Source of the DNA: Phycomyces blakesleeanus NRRL 1555(-) | Taxonomy: Eukaryota > Mucoromycota > Mucoromycetes > Mucorales > Phycomycetaceae | Assembly: GCF_001638985.1 (NCBI RefSeq) | Contig: NW_017265148.1 | Location: 797,059-861,058, forward strand | Length of the DNA stretch: 64,000 nucleotides | Direction of reading: 5' to 3' | Shown here: positions 1 through 8,961 of the stretch, in pieces | Layout of the letters: each line of letters starts with the position of its first letter | Numbering within the stretch: position 1 is the stretch's first letter | The notes under the pieces: model-generated | Databases searched by the model: none | Seen by the model: the letters and a program-made list of their open reading frames with translations, nothing else | What the model was told of the DNA's origin: nothing | Position numbers and translations under genes: made by a program

Positions 1-81
1 GGTGTGAGTAGAGGAGATATGTATTTCGTATGCTTCACTTGCTATTTATTTATGCGAGTCATAATCAAAGCCGTGTTATCC

Positions 82-182
82 GAAATACAATGTTTCGCAT
101 TCACAAATGAGAATATAAGGCCGATTTTTTGAGGTAGTCACAGGTTAAATTCGAAAAAGCCCACCGTTCAAAAATGCGGCCC
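82..182 (+). repeat. Fragment of a long terminal inverted repeat (transposon end)
   Basis: This stretch matches the ~84-bp terminal repeats of the decayed element at 45646-46740. Shared words include TTTCGCATT, GAGGTAGTCACAGGTTAAAT and TTCAAAAA. It has the same orientation as the left end of that element, and no partner end or transposase remains nearby. It is best read as a solo end or a remnant of the same IS630/Tc1-like family. The rest of 1-351 is AT-rich with no gene visible. Confidence 0.65.
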
Positions 183-351
183 ATAATGATGATATTTATA
201 TATTATGTACAGCTACAAATAAAAATATAATGTACACACAGTAAATTATATATAAGTAATCTAACTTTTCTAATTTTCGTTCGCTTTTTTATAACTATCT
301 ATTAATATATATAAGTTCCCTGTGCAAAAGTCACTATTACATTTAAAAGAC

Positions 352-1268
352 GGTGTCAAGAAGGCATTCAATTAGTATCAATTCTGGACCAAGTCCTTTC
401 TCGTTTAAAAAAGACCATAATATTTGTGGGATTTTTCAATGAATAGAAGTTCTCTATATTTTACAACACTCTTTGGGATTTTGGCACAAAAGTAGAAAAG
501 CTAAATTTCCCGTTAACCGCCGTGATAAAGATTTGACAATTCATTTCAACAGCTATCTTAACTTTATCTCAGAAGCATTGAGAGTTCTATGGGTAGGTTT
601 AATTCACTTGTCGAGTAGAGAGCCTGTTTCGAAGACGCTATGTTTCTATTCAAGCCTGGTCGAGTTGCACAGCAAAACCCCTTGTATTATTGAAATTAAC
701 ATTATGCTAAATAAATACAAATCATTAAGATTATTAAACATGAATTCAGCCAATGTGTACCTCTCCAAGCAGTCAGATTACAGTCACAGTCCACATTTTC
801 TACAAAGACTGGAACTCATTGACGTCTATATAGACACACAGACCTTTAAAAACATACATTTTCTTGGTGTAAATAGCTTTTATTCCTGGGACTAGAATAC
901 GTTAAGTTTGATGGATCTGAATTGATGAAAAGCGTAAAGATCTTTATCGAAACGTCGCACTCTCAGTTGGACACTCTTATACTTTGTAGCATCCTATCAT
1001 ACTGTGGCTTGATAAAACATTATAGTACTAAACAGCATATTAATGGTAATCTTAATCAATTGAACTTGAATAACCAAGAACACCCGACGTTATCAAAGAG
1101 GTATCGTATATGCTTCAACAAGACAAACAAAATAGATAGATCTCTTGCATGGGAACTTGGGAGGCGTGACATTGAATGTCCTCAGAAGTTCTGTAAACGT
1201 TTTATGAACAATGACAGCCCTGCTTATAATACTGTGTTCACAAAAACGTGGGTGGCTTTAGTGGGATT
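352..1268 (+). pseudogene. Decayed F-box/leucine-rich-repeat-like gene fragment, copy 1
   Basis: The translated pieces at about 473-895 and 922-1268 resemble the central and C-terminal parts of the intact F-box gene at 20007-21821. They share blocks such as SEALRVLWVGLIHLSSREP (SLRVLWIELLYFSDEEP in the intact gene), LDKCPLLRLL-like text and SQLDTLI. The F-box itself is absent, the frame is interrupted near 895-922, and there is no plausible start, so this is a 5'-truncated pseudogene. A near-identical copy (about 96% by eye) lies at 14220-15140 with the same interrupting stop. The homology is therefore a duplication that followed the loss of function. Confidence 0.75.
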
Positions 1269-2760
1269 TTTTTTTAAAAGAAAATTCTTTAAGAACTTAA
1301 GGGTGTGTTGGTGGATGTATATCTTAAAGTAGAATTTCGGTTTAACGGTGCTTTATTTTCTCTCTATCAATTTCAATTTCATTTTTTTCTATTCCCTTGC
1401 TATTCCAGTTAAGCAAATGGAGCCATATTTCTCTTTAACTTACTTCCTTGTACCATCATTTTGAATGCTTGATCTTGTGGTATCCTGAAGACATAATGGA
1501 TTATTATGAAGCAAAGCAGTCTTTGGAATCGGGCATTGTCTTTGGAGTCTTTGTTATTCAATTCAAATTTGTTGTATGCTATTGTATCGGTAAAGAAGAA
1601 CTCTATGCAAAATATTATGGTGATTTTGGATATTTAGAGGATTTTAGTAAATTAGATAATTTCCTTCATTACGTGGGCGCATAACGATACAGCTATTTTG
1701 GGACACGACCTTTACAACGTTTACAACTTGTATATATATCGCACATAAAAATAATAATGTTATAATAGATTTACTACTTGAATCTAGCTAGAAATTTTAT
1801 TATACAGATATAACACAGTGCTTTATTACTAAACCAAATTAATCTGAATTATACAAAGTACTGTTGATAATTATGGATCAGATTGAATTGCTGGATGCTG
1901 AACCGCCCGCCGCTTTACATAAGTTCAATATATGGTAAAAAAAAGCGGCAATAAAAACAAATGTATTGTTCCAGAGAAGCTCCATTGCCAAATGATTAGC
2001 GGAAAAAAATTACAAGTCATTCATACAAACACTATGCCCTGGCAGCAAATATTTCCATTGGATATTATATGTATGTGTGTATTTATATGTCAGGCATTAT
2101 GTACGCACATATAAACTAAATGTAATTAATCGTCTTTTGACACCAAGTGCGTAAAGCGTATATTTTGTGGTACACATACCACAATTGAGTGAAGTACATA
2201 CTCCACAACCAAACACTAGTTCCTTTTTGCTAATGAACTTAGCAAGTTAACAGCCTCTGGTACTGTTATACACCAGACACACGTACGTTGCACACTTACA
2301 CAATATAAACTAGCCATTAAACAACAGGGATTCTGATTAAAAGAAGCTTTAATATTAATAGGCATAAACAATACAATATTGACTCTATTCAACAAGTAAC
2401 ACTTATAGAATTTATTATTTCTTTTCAATTTATTCGTATATCTCGGTTTGCCACTCATTTTTATCTGAATATTCCCTTGTTTCATATACTAGCTTGGACA
2501 AATATTCTTCCCTTTTACATCTCGCTTATTATTATTATTATTATTATTAATGAAATGCCTATTTTTATAATGTACTTGATGGGCTTAACCCCTTTACAAT
2601 AAATATAAGCTGCTATATTTTAATTACTCAAAAAATAATAATAAGACATTTGATAAGTGGCTATTGGAACAAAGAGTTTATTTTCAAAAGAGTTACTTTT
2701 ACTGACATCAGATTCTAAAAAAACTGAAAATGAAGATTAGACTTTTGTGCATTTAAAAAA
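1269..2760. other. AT-rich stretch without a recognisable gene
   Basis: Only short open frames are present (a 78-codon frame at 1448-1684 on +, an 89-codon frame at 2216-2485 on -). Neither shows a domain I recognise, and neither has flanking splice sites that would extend it. A (TTA)n tract lies near 2526-2550. No transposon ends or RNA gene were seen. Confidence 0.5.
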
Positions 2761-2772
2761 GCTTGTATAAAG

Positions 2773-2962
2773 ATAAAACTTACTTTATGCGAGGGCATTT
2801 GCCCATTTGGTGTATTGTGCCATAGAAAGGTCAACTGTATTGCACGGGATCTTGACGCGCAATACAGACAAGAGCTGCTAGTATACCACGGGACCTTGAC
2901 GTAGACATACTAGCCTAGACTGCCATTAGAGGAAGTGACGCCCCCGTCCTATGGCACAATAC
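2773..2962. ncRNA. Candidate structured RNA or cruciform element, unit 1 of a tandem pair
   Basis: A perfect 14-bp outer stem pairs 2812-2825 with 2949-2962. It encloses two hairpins: 2835-2843 with 2859-2867, and 2877-2884 with 2907-2914. The two hairpin loops resemble each other (ACGGGATCTTGACG and ACGGGACCTTGACG). A 13-nt box, ATAAAACTTACTT at 2773-2785, precedes the outer stem by 39 nt (start to start). Unit 2 at 3094-3284 keeps the same architecture, box and spacing despite many substitutions, and four base pairs change on both sides. The transcribed strand is not clear. I cannot match it to a known RNA family. A DNA-level role (cruciform, transposon end) is the main alternative. Confidence 0.45.
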
Positions 2963-3093
2963 TCGCCATACCTTCCGCCCTAGTAATGACAGCTGTACAT
3001 TACAGAACCTAAGCGTATCATACAGAAAAAATCAGATTCAAAGAAATAAAACAATTAGCATTTGACGGTACATTTCAAAGAGCCTGTACAAAA

Positions 3094-3284
3094 ATAAAAC
3101 TTACTTCAGATGATGGACTTGAATATTTATCGTGTCGTGTCATAGCAAGGTCAACTGTACTTCAAGGAATCTTGACGTGAAATACAGACAAGAGCTGCCA
3201 ATATATTACGGAATCTTGACGTGGGTCTATTAGCCTAGATTGCCTCTTAGAGGTCTTAATGCCTCTTAGCTATGACACAACGCG
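3094..3284. ncRNA. Candidate structured RNA or cruciform element, unit 2 of a tandem pair
   Basis: The outer stem pairs 3131-3146 with 3269-3284 (16 positions, two non-Watson-Crick). The inner hairpins are 3155-3164 with 3178-3187, and 3197-3204 with 3227-3234. Both loops again carry the shared motif GGAATCTTGACGTG. The box ATAAAACTTACTT recurs at 3094-3106, 38 nt before the position matching unit 1's stem. Compared with unit 1, the pairs A2814-T2960, C2820-G2954, G2842-C2860 and G2881-C2910 are replaced by G-C, T-A, T-A and A-T. A T-rich run (TTTCTTTT, 3285-3292) follows on +, and TTTTATTTTT follows on -. Either could be a Pol III-type stop, so the strand stays open. Confidence 0.45.
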
Positions 3285-3292
3285 TTTCTTTT

Positions 3293-4026
3293 ATATACAT
3301 TTAGAACATGAACGTTAGATTTGATTAATTAAACAAATTACAGGCTTTCTTTTATATACATACCATCGTCCAAAGTAAATGTACACCTGAAGGTATCGCA
3401 GGGCCATTACAATTAACACCTCACAATTATATCAGCAAAACATCTGTTGGCTGACGCAAACAAGAATGATGCAAGCAGGAATGATGTAACCAATCACGTG
3501 CTGTTTAAACTCTAAGGTGATGGCTGGTTTAAAGATATCGAAACGATTGAAACAAAAAATTAAATGAAATCAGCCAATAAAATTAATTTTTTGTCTGACA
3601 TTATTGATCAAGGTACGTTTTGTAACGGTTATGTATTTAAAGCTAAAATTGCTAAATTCTTTAAGCAAAAAAAAAGAATAATTTGCTTATATGACGGCTG
3701 TTCTGAAATGAATTTTACTATGGTAATAATGAATTGTGGTGCGAACCAGGTTCACGAAAGGAAATAAAGCCTATTAACAACCCGGTTCATTAACACGCTT
3801 ATACCCAGAACCAGTTACCCGATATATTACGGCCAAGTTTCAATGTGATAGAGGGGGTGTGTACTTGTAGCAATTTTTTATCACACTACTACAAATGAAT
3901 GTCCTTTCTAATACAAGGCAGAATAATAGCTTTAAATAAGTATAGAAAGTACCATATGGATTATATACTTTTATACATACAGCTTGACAATAATATACCG
4001 CAAAGATGGTCATACCTGCTGTAATG

Positions 4027-4069
<43 letters not shown>

Positions 4070-4310
4070 TAGTATATTCAAGCCCCAAGGATTATTACTG
4101 ATGAGTAATATTGCTTTGAATAATCATCATAGACTCTATACATCCCACAAAATCAATCAAAGCTAAAAATTTCTCCAACTCTCCGCATCCAAGCTTATCT
4201 ACCTACCTTCACTTGACGACATAATTACTGAAAGAACATAATTGGCTTAAACAGGCAATTGTTATATAGTTTAAATATTGTTGAATTTACAGCTGAAATG
4301 AAAGAAAAAA
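3293..4310. other. AT-rich stretch with (ATT)n microsatellite, no gene seen
   Basis: A long (ATT)n run occupies about 4029-4070. A 67-codon frame at 3564-3767 has no recognisable features. No splice-consistent gene model was found. Confidence 0.5.
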
Positions 4311-4545
4311 AATTGCTAAATAAAAAGGATCATTTTGGTCAAAATGGGAAATTAAATATAGAAAATCAGCTATATATCTACATCGGTTAAGAAAAGGGTC
4401 TTTAAGTTTGTATATAATCTGATGAGACACATAAAGACCCACTATCTAAAGATTGTCTGACATTGATTACTCAAATATTGATCAAAACGTCAAGACGTTT
4501 CAATTGAAAAGAAACCCCATTAATGTTAACATTTGGGTTATTTTT
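4311..4545 (-). repeat. Diverged inverted copy of the foldback repeat family
   Basis: Reading rightwards from 4311 (AATTGCTAA..GGATCATTTTGG) the sequence parallels the reverse complement of 5217 leftwards (AATTGCTAA..TGATCATTTTGA). It continues with shared words such as AGAAAATCAGCT versus CGAAAATCAGCT, and CAAATATTGATCAAAAC versus CAAATATTGACCAAAAC. Together with 4750-5398 it forms a ~900-bp foldback with long arms. Divergence is substantial, so it is an old copy. Confidence 0.6.
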
Positions 4546-4749
4546 TTCACACGGGCATGTTTCATATCAATATTTATTTAGGGTATACACCTCTAATTTT
4601 TTTATAAGGATTTCGTTACATAGCTAGAATAATATCAAGGCTTAAGAAGACCCAATGCTTGACCTTATACAAATCAATATAGTATCTGTGTGTTACCCTG
4701 GTTATTTATATATATATTACAAAAATATCCACTCAGTAATTTATTTAGC

Positions 4750-5398
4750 CTTGTGGTGTAAATAGATTATTTGCCTTTTTTTTATACTTCCTTAACAAAT
4801 GTAGTCATTCTTAGAGTAGTTGATATCTCCCCGAGTTCGCGCTTGTTTCTGTTCAGACAAGTATTGGCAGGCCCGTATTTACGTTTTACACAATTTTACT
4901 TAATAGGAAAAAAAAGAAATTTTTTCAAACTTTTTTTCAGTTGTCCTGTGAGTAAAAGTGGGCATCGAAAATGGACTTTTTTGGTGTAAATAACCCAATT
5001 TACAGTGGATCAAGATTTTATAGTGAAAATGTGGGATGTTTTGGTCAATATTTGAGCAATCGATGTCAAAAAATATTGCTAAGATGGATCTTGATGTGTC
5101 TAACCAGGTTGCCTATAGTTATAGAGCCTATTAGCTTTATGAATAGTGATTTACAGCTGATTTTCGGTGTAGAATTTGCCAATTTGATCAAAATGATCAT
5201 TTTCATTGTTAGCAATTAAGATTTTTATAATTTATATCTCGACACAACAGCTTTATACAGCTAGGACATAGGTATTAAGACACTGCTAATTAAATAGTAG
5301 CTTTCTCTAAAGAGATATATAAGAGATTTAAGGAAACAATAAGTTGTATCTGATATGTCTTTAAACATTGATAAAAAGGGCAAATCCATTTAATGCAA
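4750..5398 (+). repeat. Interspersed repeat, copy A (inverted partner at 22010-22650)
   Basis: This stretch is nearly identical, in inverted orientation, to 22010-22650. The match includes an 82-codon open frame at 4971-5219, whose 62-residue tail is identical to the frame at 22182-22370 on -. The frame has no recognisable domain, and its conservation may only reflect recent duplication. The 4750-4880 part is less similar because of indels. Identity over 4878-5398 is about 95% by eye. Confidence 0.75.
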
Positions 5399-6900
5399 TA
5401 TTGTTAATTTAAAAATTTCGAGCTATATTATTTTATTGCTCCAGGCCTATATTACGAAATCCTTAACATGCTTAGCTTGAATGATCAAGAGACTCTTCCG
5501 TGAATCCCTTTTTCAGAAAAATAAAAAGAAAAATATTGAATACTCCTTGTAAGCAGTATATATTCCGAGGTACTGTCATTATCATCTATGTTCAAAACAG
5601 CTTTGTAATATCTCTGAGCAGATTAGATATTTTGTTTTATATTTATTTTTTAAAAGAATGATAGCACCGGGTTCTTTGTACCTGTATTACATGGCTCGAT
5701 CTTCTTCAGGATCTAAACCTGACTTGATACAAATGAAGTGTGAAAATGGTGGTAAGATATATGACACCCGTTATATTTCCCTCGCCCCTAAATCTCATTC
5801 GTGAATAACGGAGGTTCCAATCTTGCCAATGAGAATTTACTATAAAGTAGCAAGGGTCAGCTTACTCGACTACGAAAGCGTCCACTGCCAGTCATCAAAA
5901 ACTCTATACATGTTAGCAATAAATAGTCAGTAGAATTTATTACAGTTTAGTTCCTCTATCTCCTATAACATCACTATGTTACGATTGGCTGATACGCTTT
6001 ACACAGCAGTCCGTCCAACAACAAAAAAATTGCCTTGGTTTAATATTAAACTGCAGTACTACAGTTTGGGGTGTTTTATAAGTGGTCTGTCATTTTGTTG
6101 ACAAAAAACGGTCTCATAAGAGCTGTTAATATTTATATGTGTATTGAATATAACAAGGAAGAGGGAAAGCATCCGATAGTCAATATGACTTTTTACTACT
6201 TTGGTACATGTTTTCTCTTTCTATTGGTTATAATTTATATTAACCTGTAATCGTGTAACTGTTATACAACGGAAGGGACAGCCAATAAGAAACAGTCATT
6301 AGATAACAAAAACCAACTTTCTTGTAAAGTAAATCAAAAGAGAATAAATCAAAGTAAAGAAGTAAAGAAGTAAAGAAAGACTTTGGTTTTGATCGGTTGT
6401 AGTAACAACTCTAAAGACAGAGTACAAGCTTCAATAACGGCAATTTTCAGGTTACTCTAAGCTGGTCTGTGCACTTCTTGTTCCAAAGAAGAAAATTTTC
6501 ATTTCATTTCATTTTATTTTATTTCGGGAGTTTAATCAACACAATATAAATAAAATAAAGTAAAATGGAATAGAATAAAATAGAATAAAATAACATATTC
6601 AAGAAGAACGTATTAAACATATAGTGAAGCCCTTTTACAACAGTAAAGTACAGACCTCTTGGTACTTGGACTTGGTGCTGATACGAATCTATAGAAACTT
6701 ATCACAGTGAAGAAGCGTTAAATATACATGAACCGGTTGGTTGTTCTTTTTGTGTGTGTGGTAATCCTCAGAGGACGTGCGGTACCTGTATTAATCATCA
6801 TGTGAAAATATACAGGCTGCCTGGTAGTTGTTTGGGGGGAGACAATTCTTATCTACCCATACCTATGTGTGTCAAGTTGATAAAGGCGTATAAACAAATA
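5399..6900. other. Intergenic, no gene seen; upstream region of the 643-codon ORF
   Basis: AT-rich with small tandem words (AAGTAAAG repeats near 6351-6380; TTTCATTTTATTTTA near 6496-6530). No open frame with recognisable content. It is not covered by the second element copy because that copy is cut at the window edge, so the left border of the 7-14 kb element cannot be placed here. Confidence 0.5.
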
Positions 6901-7029
6901 TATTGATAGCTTGGAGTGTGATGTCAGCGCGACTACCATCAAAAAACAAAAAACATATATATACCTCAGTTATTCCCACCTCCCCTGTTTTTCTTTCCTT
7001 CGCACTTTGTTTATACATCATTTATCTCA

Positions 7030-8961
7030 ATGAATTCCAAAGTATACAACGCTCTCTGCGCAGCCTTCGCGCTCGCCTACCTGCTTGCCCCAGCTCTCCT
7101 GTTCATCCCTGTGATGTTATGGGAGGCTTCTCCTATGCCCTCTGCATTCTGCATGGCCAAATCTGCTAAGAGAAGACGCCCCTCCATGGCGGGAGTGGGT
7201 GCAATCCCATTTGTTGTTGTAAGACCAGACGGCGAAAATCAAGTCGAAGCTCACAAAAATGTGATGCCTCAGACAATCCTTGGCATGCTGTCAAACTGGC
7301 TAGGCTCTTTGTGGTCTACTGGTTCGCAAACAACGGGAGAACCCTCAGGTAGCTTGTTGAGTAAGCGCCACGGAGGTATCCCAGAGCATATGTTCGTCGA
7401 TGATTCCTCTTCGGAGGCGGAAGACGTTGTTTGCGTAGGAAAGTCGAGCGTGTTCTTTGGAGCAGGGCTTCGGGGATATGTCCCTCACCTCCTTCCTTTG
7501 CACAAGTTGGGACGTGGCATCGCTACAATGGTGTTCCCAGTTAACGGCGTGGCTGGTACCTGTGGGGAAACCCATGCAGACCTCGACGGGGGTGTGTCGA
7601 GTGAGCTTGTAGACAAATGCGATGAAGCTGAGGTCAGCGTACGACTCAGATTCATCTGTGACAGATTTTTCTCAGAGGGTTTTGCAAATCCAAGACTCTC
7701 TGCTAGATTTCTTGACGCGATGTTGGAAGAGGAGCTCAACGACTCTGAAAACAAAGCCCATCGCGACTCATTGGCTGAAGTCGCTGAACCAGAGTGCGGC
7801 GTGGTTCCCGTGCCAGTTGACGAGATTCTTGTCTTTGAGCAAGAGTTTATTCAGACCCCATCGGGTTTGGATAATGCTGGCTTCGTGGTTCCAAAGCCAA
7901 AGTTTGGGACAGTGGAAGGCCTCAATGAGGCGTTCGCTCTATCGTCTTGGCAATCGGCTAATGGATTTTTTGGTGAATGTCTCTCCACAGGACTTCCCAC
8001 ACCGATGGAGATTGACGACGACCTGGCTTGGAGTGAAGTCATGGAAGTTGAAATTCCCATGGAGATTGATGATGTTGCTGAGGTGATGGTGCTTGATGCT
8101 AATTGTGGCGAAAAGCTCATGACCCACACCTACAATCCAACGGTTACCGATTTGCAGTACGTCTCCCAGTCTGCAAACATGGATTGTGATACGAACGATC
8201 TCCCAGCCTGCGTACCGCAACAGGCTGCAGACGACAAGATGGAAGACGACACAGAAAAAATAGTGCTATCTGGACCATCCTCTCTGAAGAAGTACGATGC
8301 ACCAAAGCCTAGACAAAAGGTAGGTGCCGACGAGGTCAAAGGTAGCAAAGAGCCTTCAATGGCGGTCTCCCGACCAAAAGAGAAGAGCTCGAAGCTTCCT
8401 CGACCTGCCAGTCAAAAGGCCATTGAGGAAGCAAAGGCCGCAATCGAAGGGCCAGAAAGCAAGGTGGCTTCGGCCTCTTGTGATCTCCCTTCACAGCTGC
8501 CCAAGTCACTTTTTGGCCTTCGCACCGAGCGGGCAAAGCTTGTGTCAAGCCTTGCTTCCAAAGTGCCTGAACCAGTTACAACAGCCAGTTGTGACAAGGG
8601 AAAGGCCCCAAAGAAAAAGGCCAAGACACAGGGGTCAACTGCTACCCCAGCTGCCCAGGTCTCTGTTCCTGTTGCTGCACCCAGCAGCAAAAAGGAGGAG
8701 AGTATCAAGGAATTCAAGTCAGATCTTCCTTCTGCATCTCGCGGCAAGAAAGTGAAGACTTCCGGCGGTGATGAGAAGGCCGATCTAGTTATCGAACCCA
8801 TCGGTAAAGAGATTGGAGAACCTCAGATCCAGCCATTCCCAGCTCGCAATCCTGCGTCAAAGCCGGCAAAGTCTTCGAGCAAGGGAGGAAAAGAGGTTCC
8901 AATGAACCTATTGAAGTATGCGCTCCGATTCAAAGGCGCCCCAACTGTCAACAAGGAGTAA
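7030..8961 (+). CDS. Unknown 643-residue protein of the large repeated element
   Basis: I do not recognise the family. The ATG follows a pyrimidine-rich leader and an ATATATATA box typical of fungal promoters. Residues ~8-32 are hydrophobic (a possible signal anchor), and KRRR follows near residue 48, so a downstream start at the MAKSAKRRR methionine is possible. The middle is acidic, with PMEIDDD-like repeats at about residues 323-350. The last third is Lys/Ser/Ala/Pro-rich and probably disordered. GC content is visibly higher than in the surroundings. No reverse transcriptase, DDE or zinc-knuckle motif is visible. A second copy, with few differences, lies inverted at 62654-64000. The stop codon lies inside a good splice donor (GA|GTAAGA), so the true C-terminus may be spliced. 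A role in element propagation is only inferred. Confidence 0.6.
   Translation: MNSKVYNALCAAFALAYLLAPALLFIPVMLWEASPMPSAFCMAKSAKRRRPSMAGVGAIPFVVVRPDGENQVEAHKNVMPQTILGMLSNWLGSLWSTGSQTTGEPSGSLLSKRHGGIPEHMFVDDSSSEAEDVVCVGKSSVFFGAGLRGYVPHLLPLHKLGRGIATMVFPVNGVAGTCGETHADLDGGVSSELVDKCDEAEVSVRLRFICDRFFSEGFANPRLSARFLDAMLEEELNDSENKAHRDSLAEVAEPECGVVPVPVDEILVFEQEFIQTPSGLDNAGFVVPKPKFGTVEGLNEAFALSSWQSANGFFGECLSTGLPTPMEIDDDLAWSEVMEVEIPMEIDDVAEVMVLDANCGEKLMTHTYNPTVTDLQYVSQSANMDCDTNDLPACVPQQAADDKMEDDTEKIVLSGPSSLKKYDAPKPRQKVGADEVKGSKEPSMAVSRPKEKSSKLPRPASQKAIEEAKAAIEGPESKVASASCDLPSQLPKSLFGLRTERAKLVSSLASKVPEPVTTASCDKGKAPKKKAKTQGSTATPAAQVSVPVAAPSSKKEESIKEFKSDLPSASRGKKVKTSGGDEKADLVIEPIGKEIGEPQIQPFPARNPASKPAKSSSKGGKEVPMNLLKYALRFKGAPTVNKE

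Noticed and set aside
2773..3284. Calling the folded pair a U1 snRNA
   Set aside because: Apart from the ACTTAC box and an ATTGCAC word in one unit, the U1-70K loop, U1A loop in both units and an Sm site are missing, and two near-identical loops do not fit U1.
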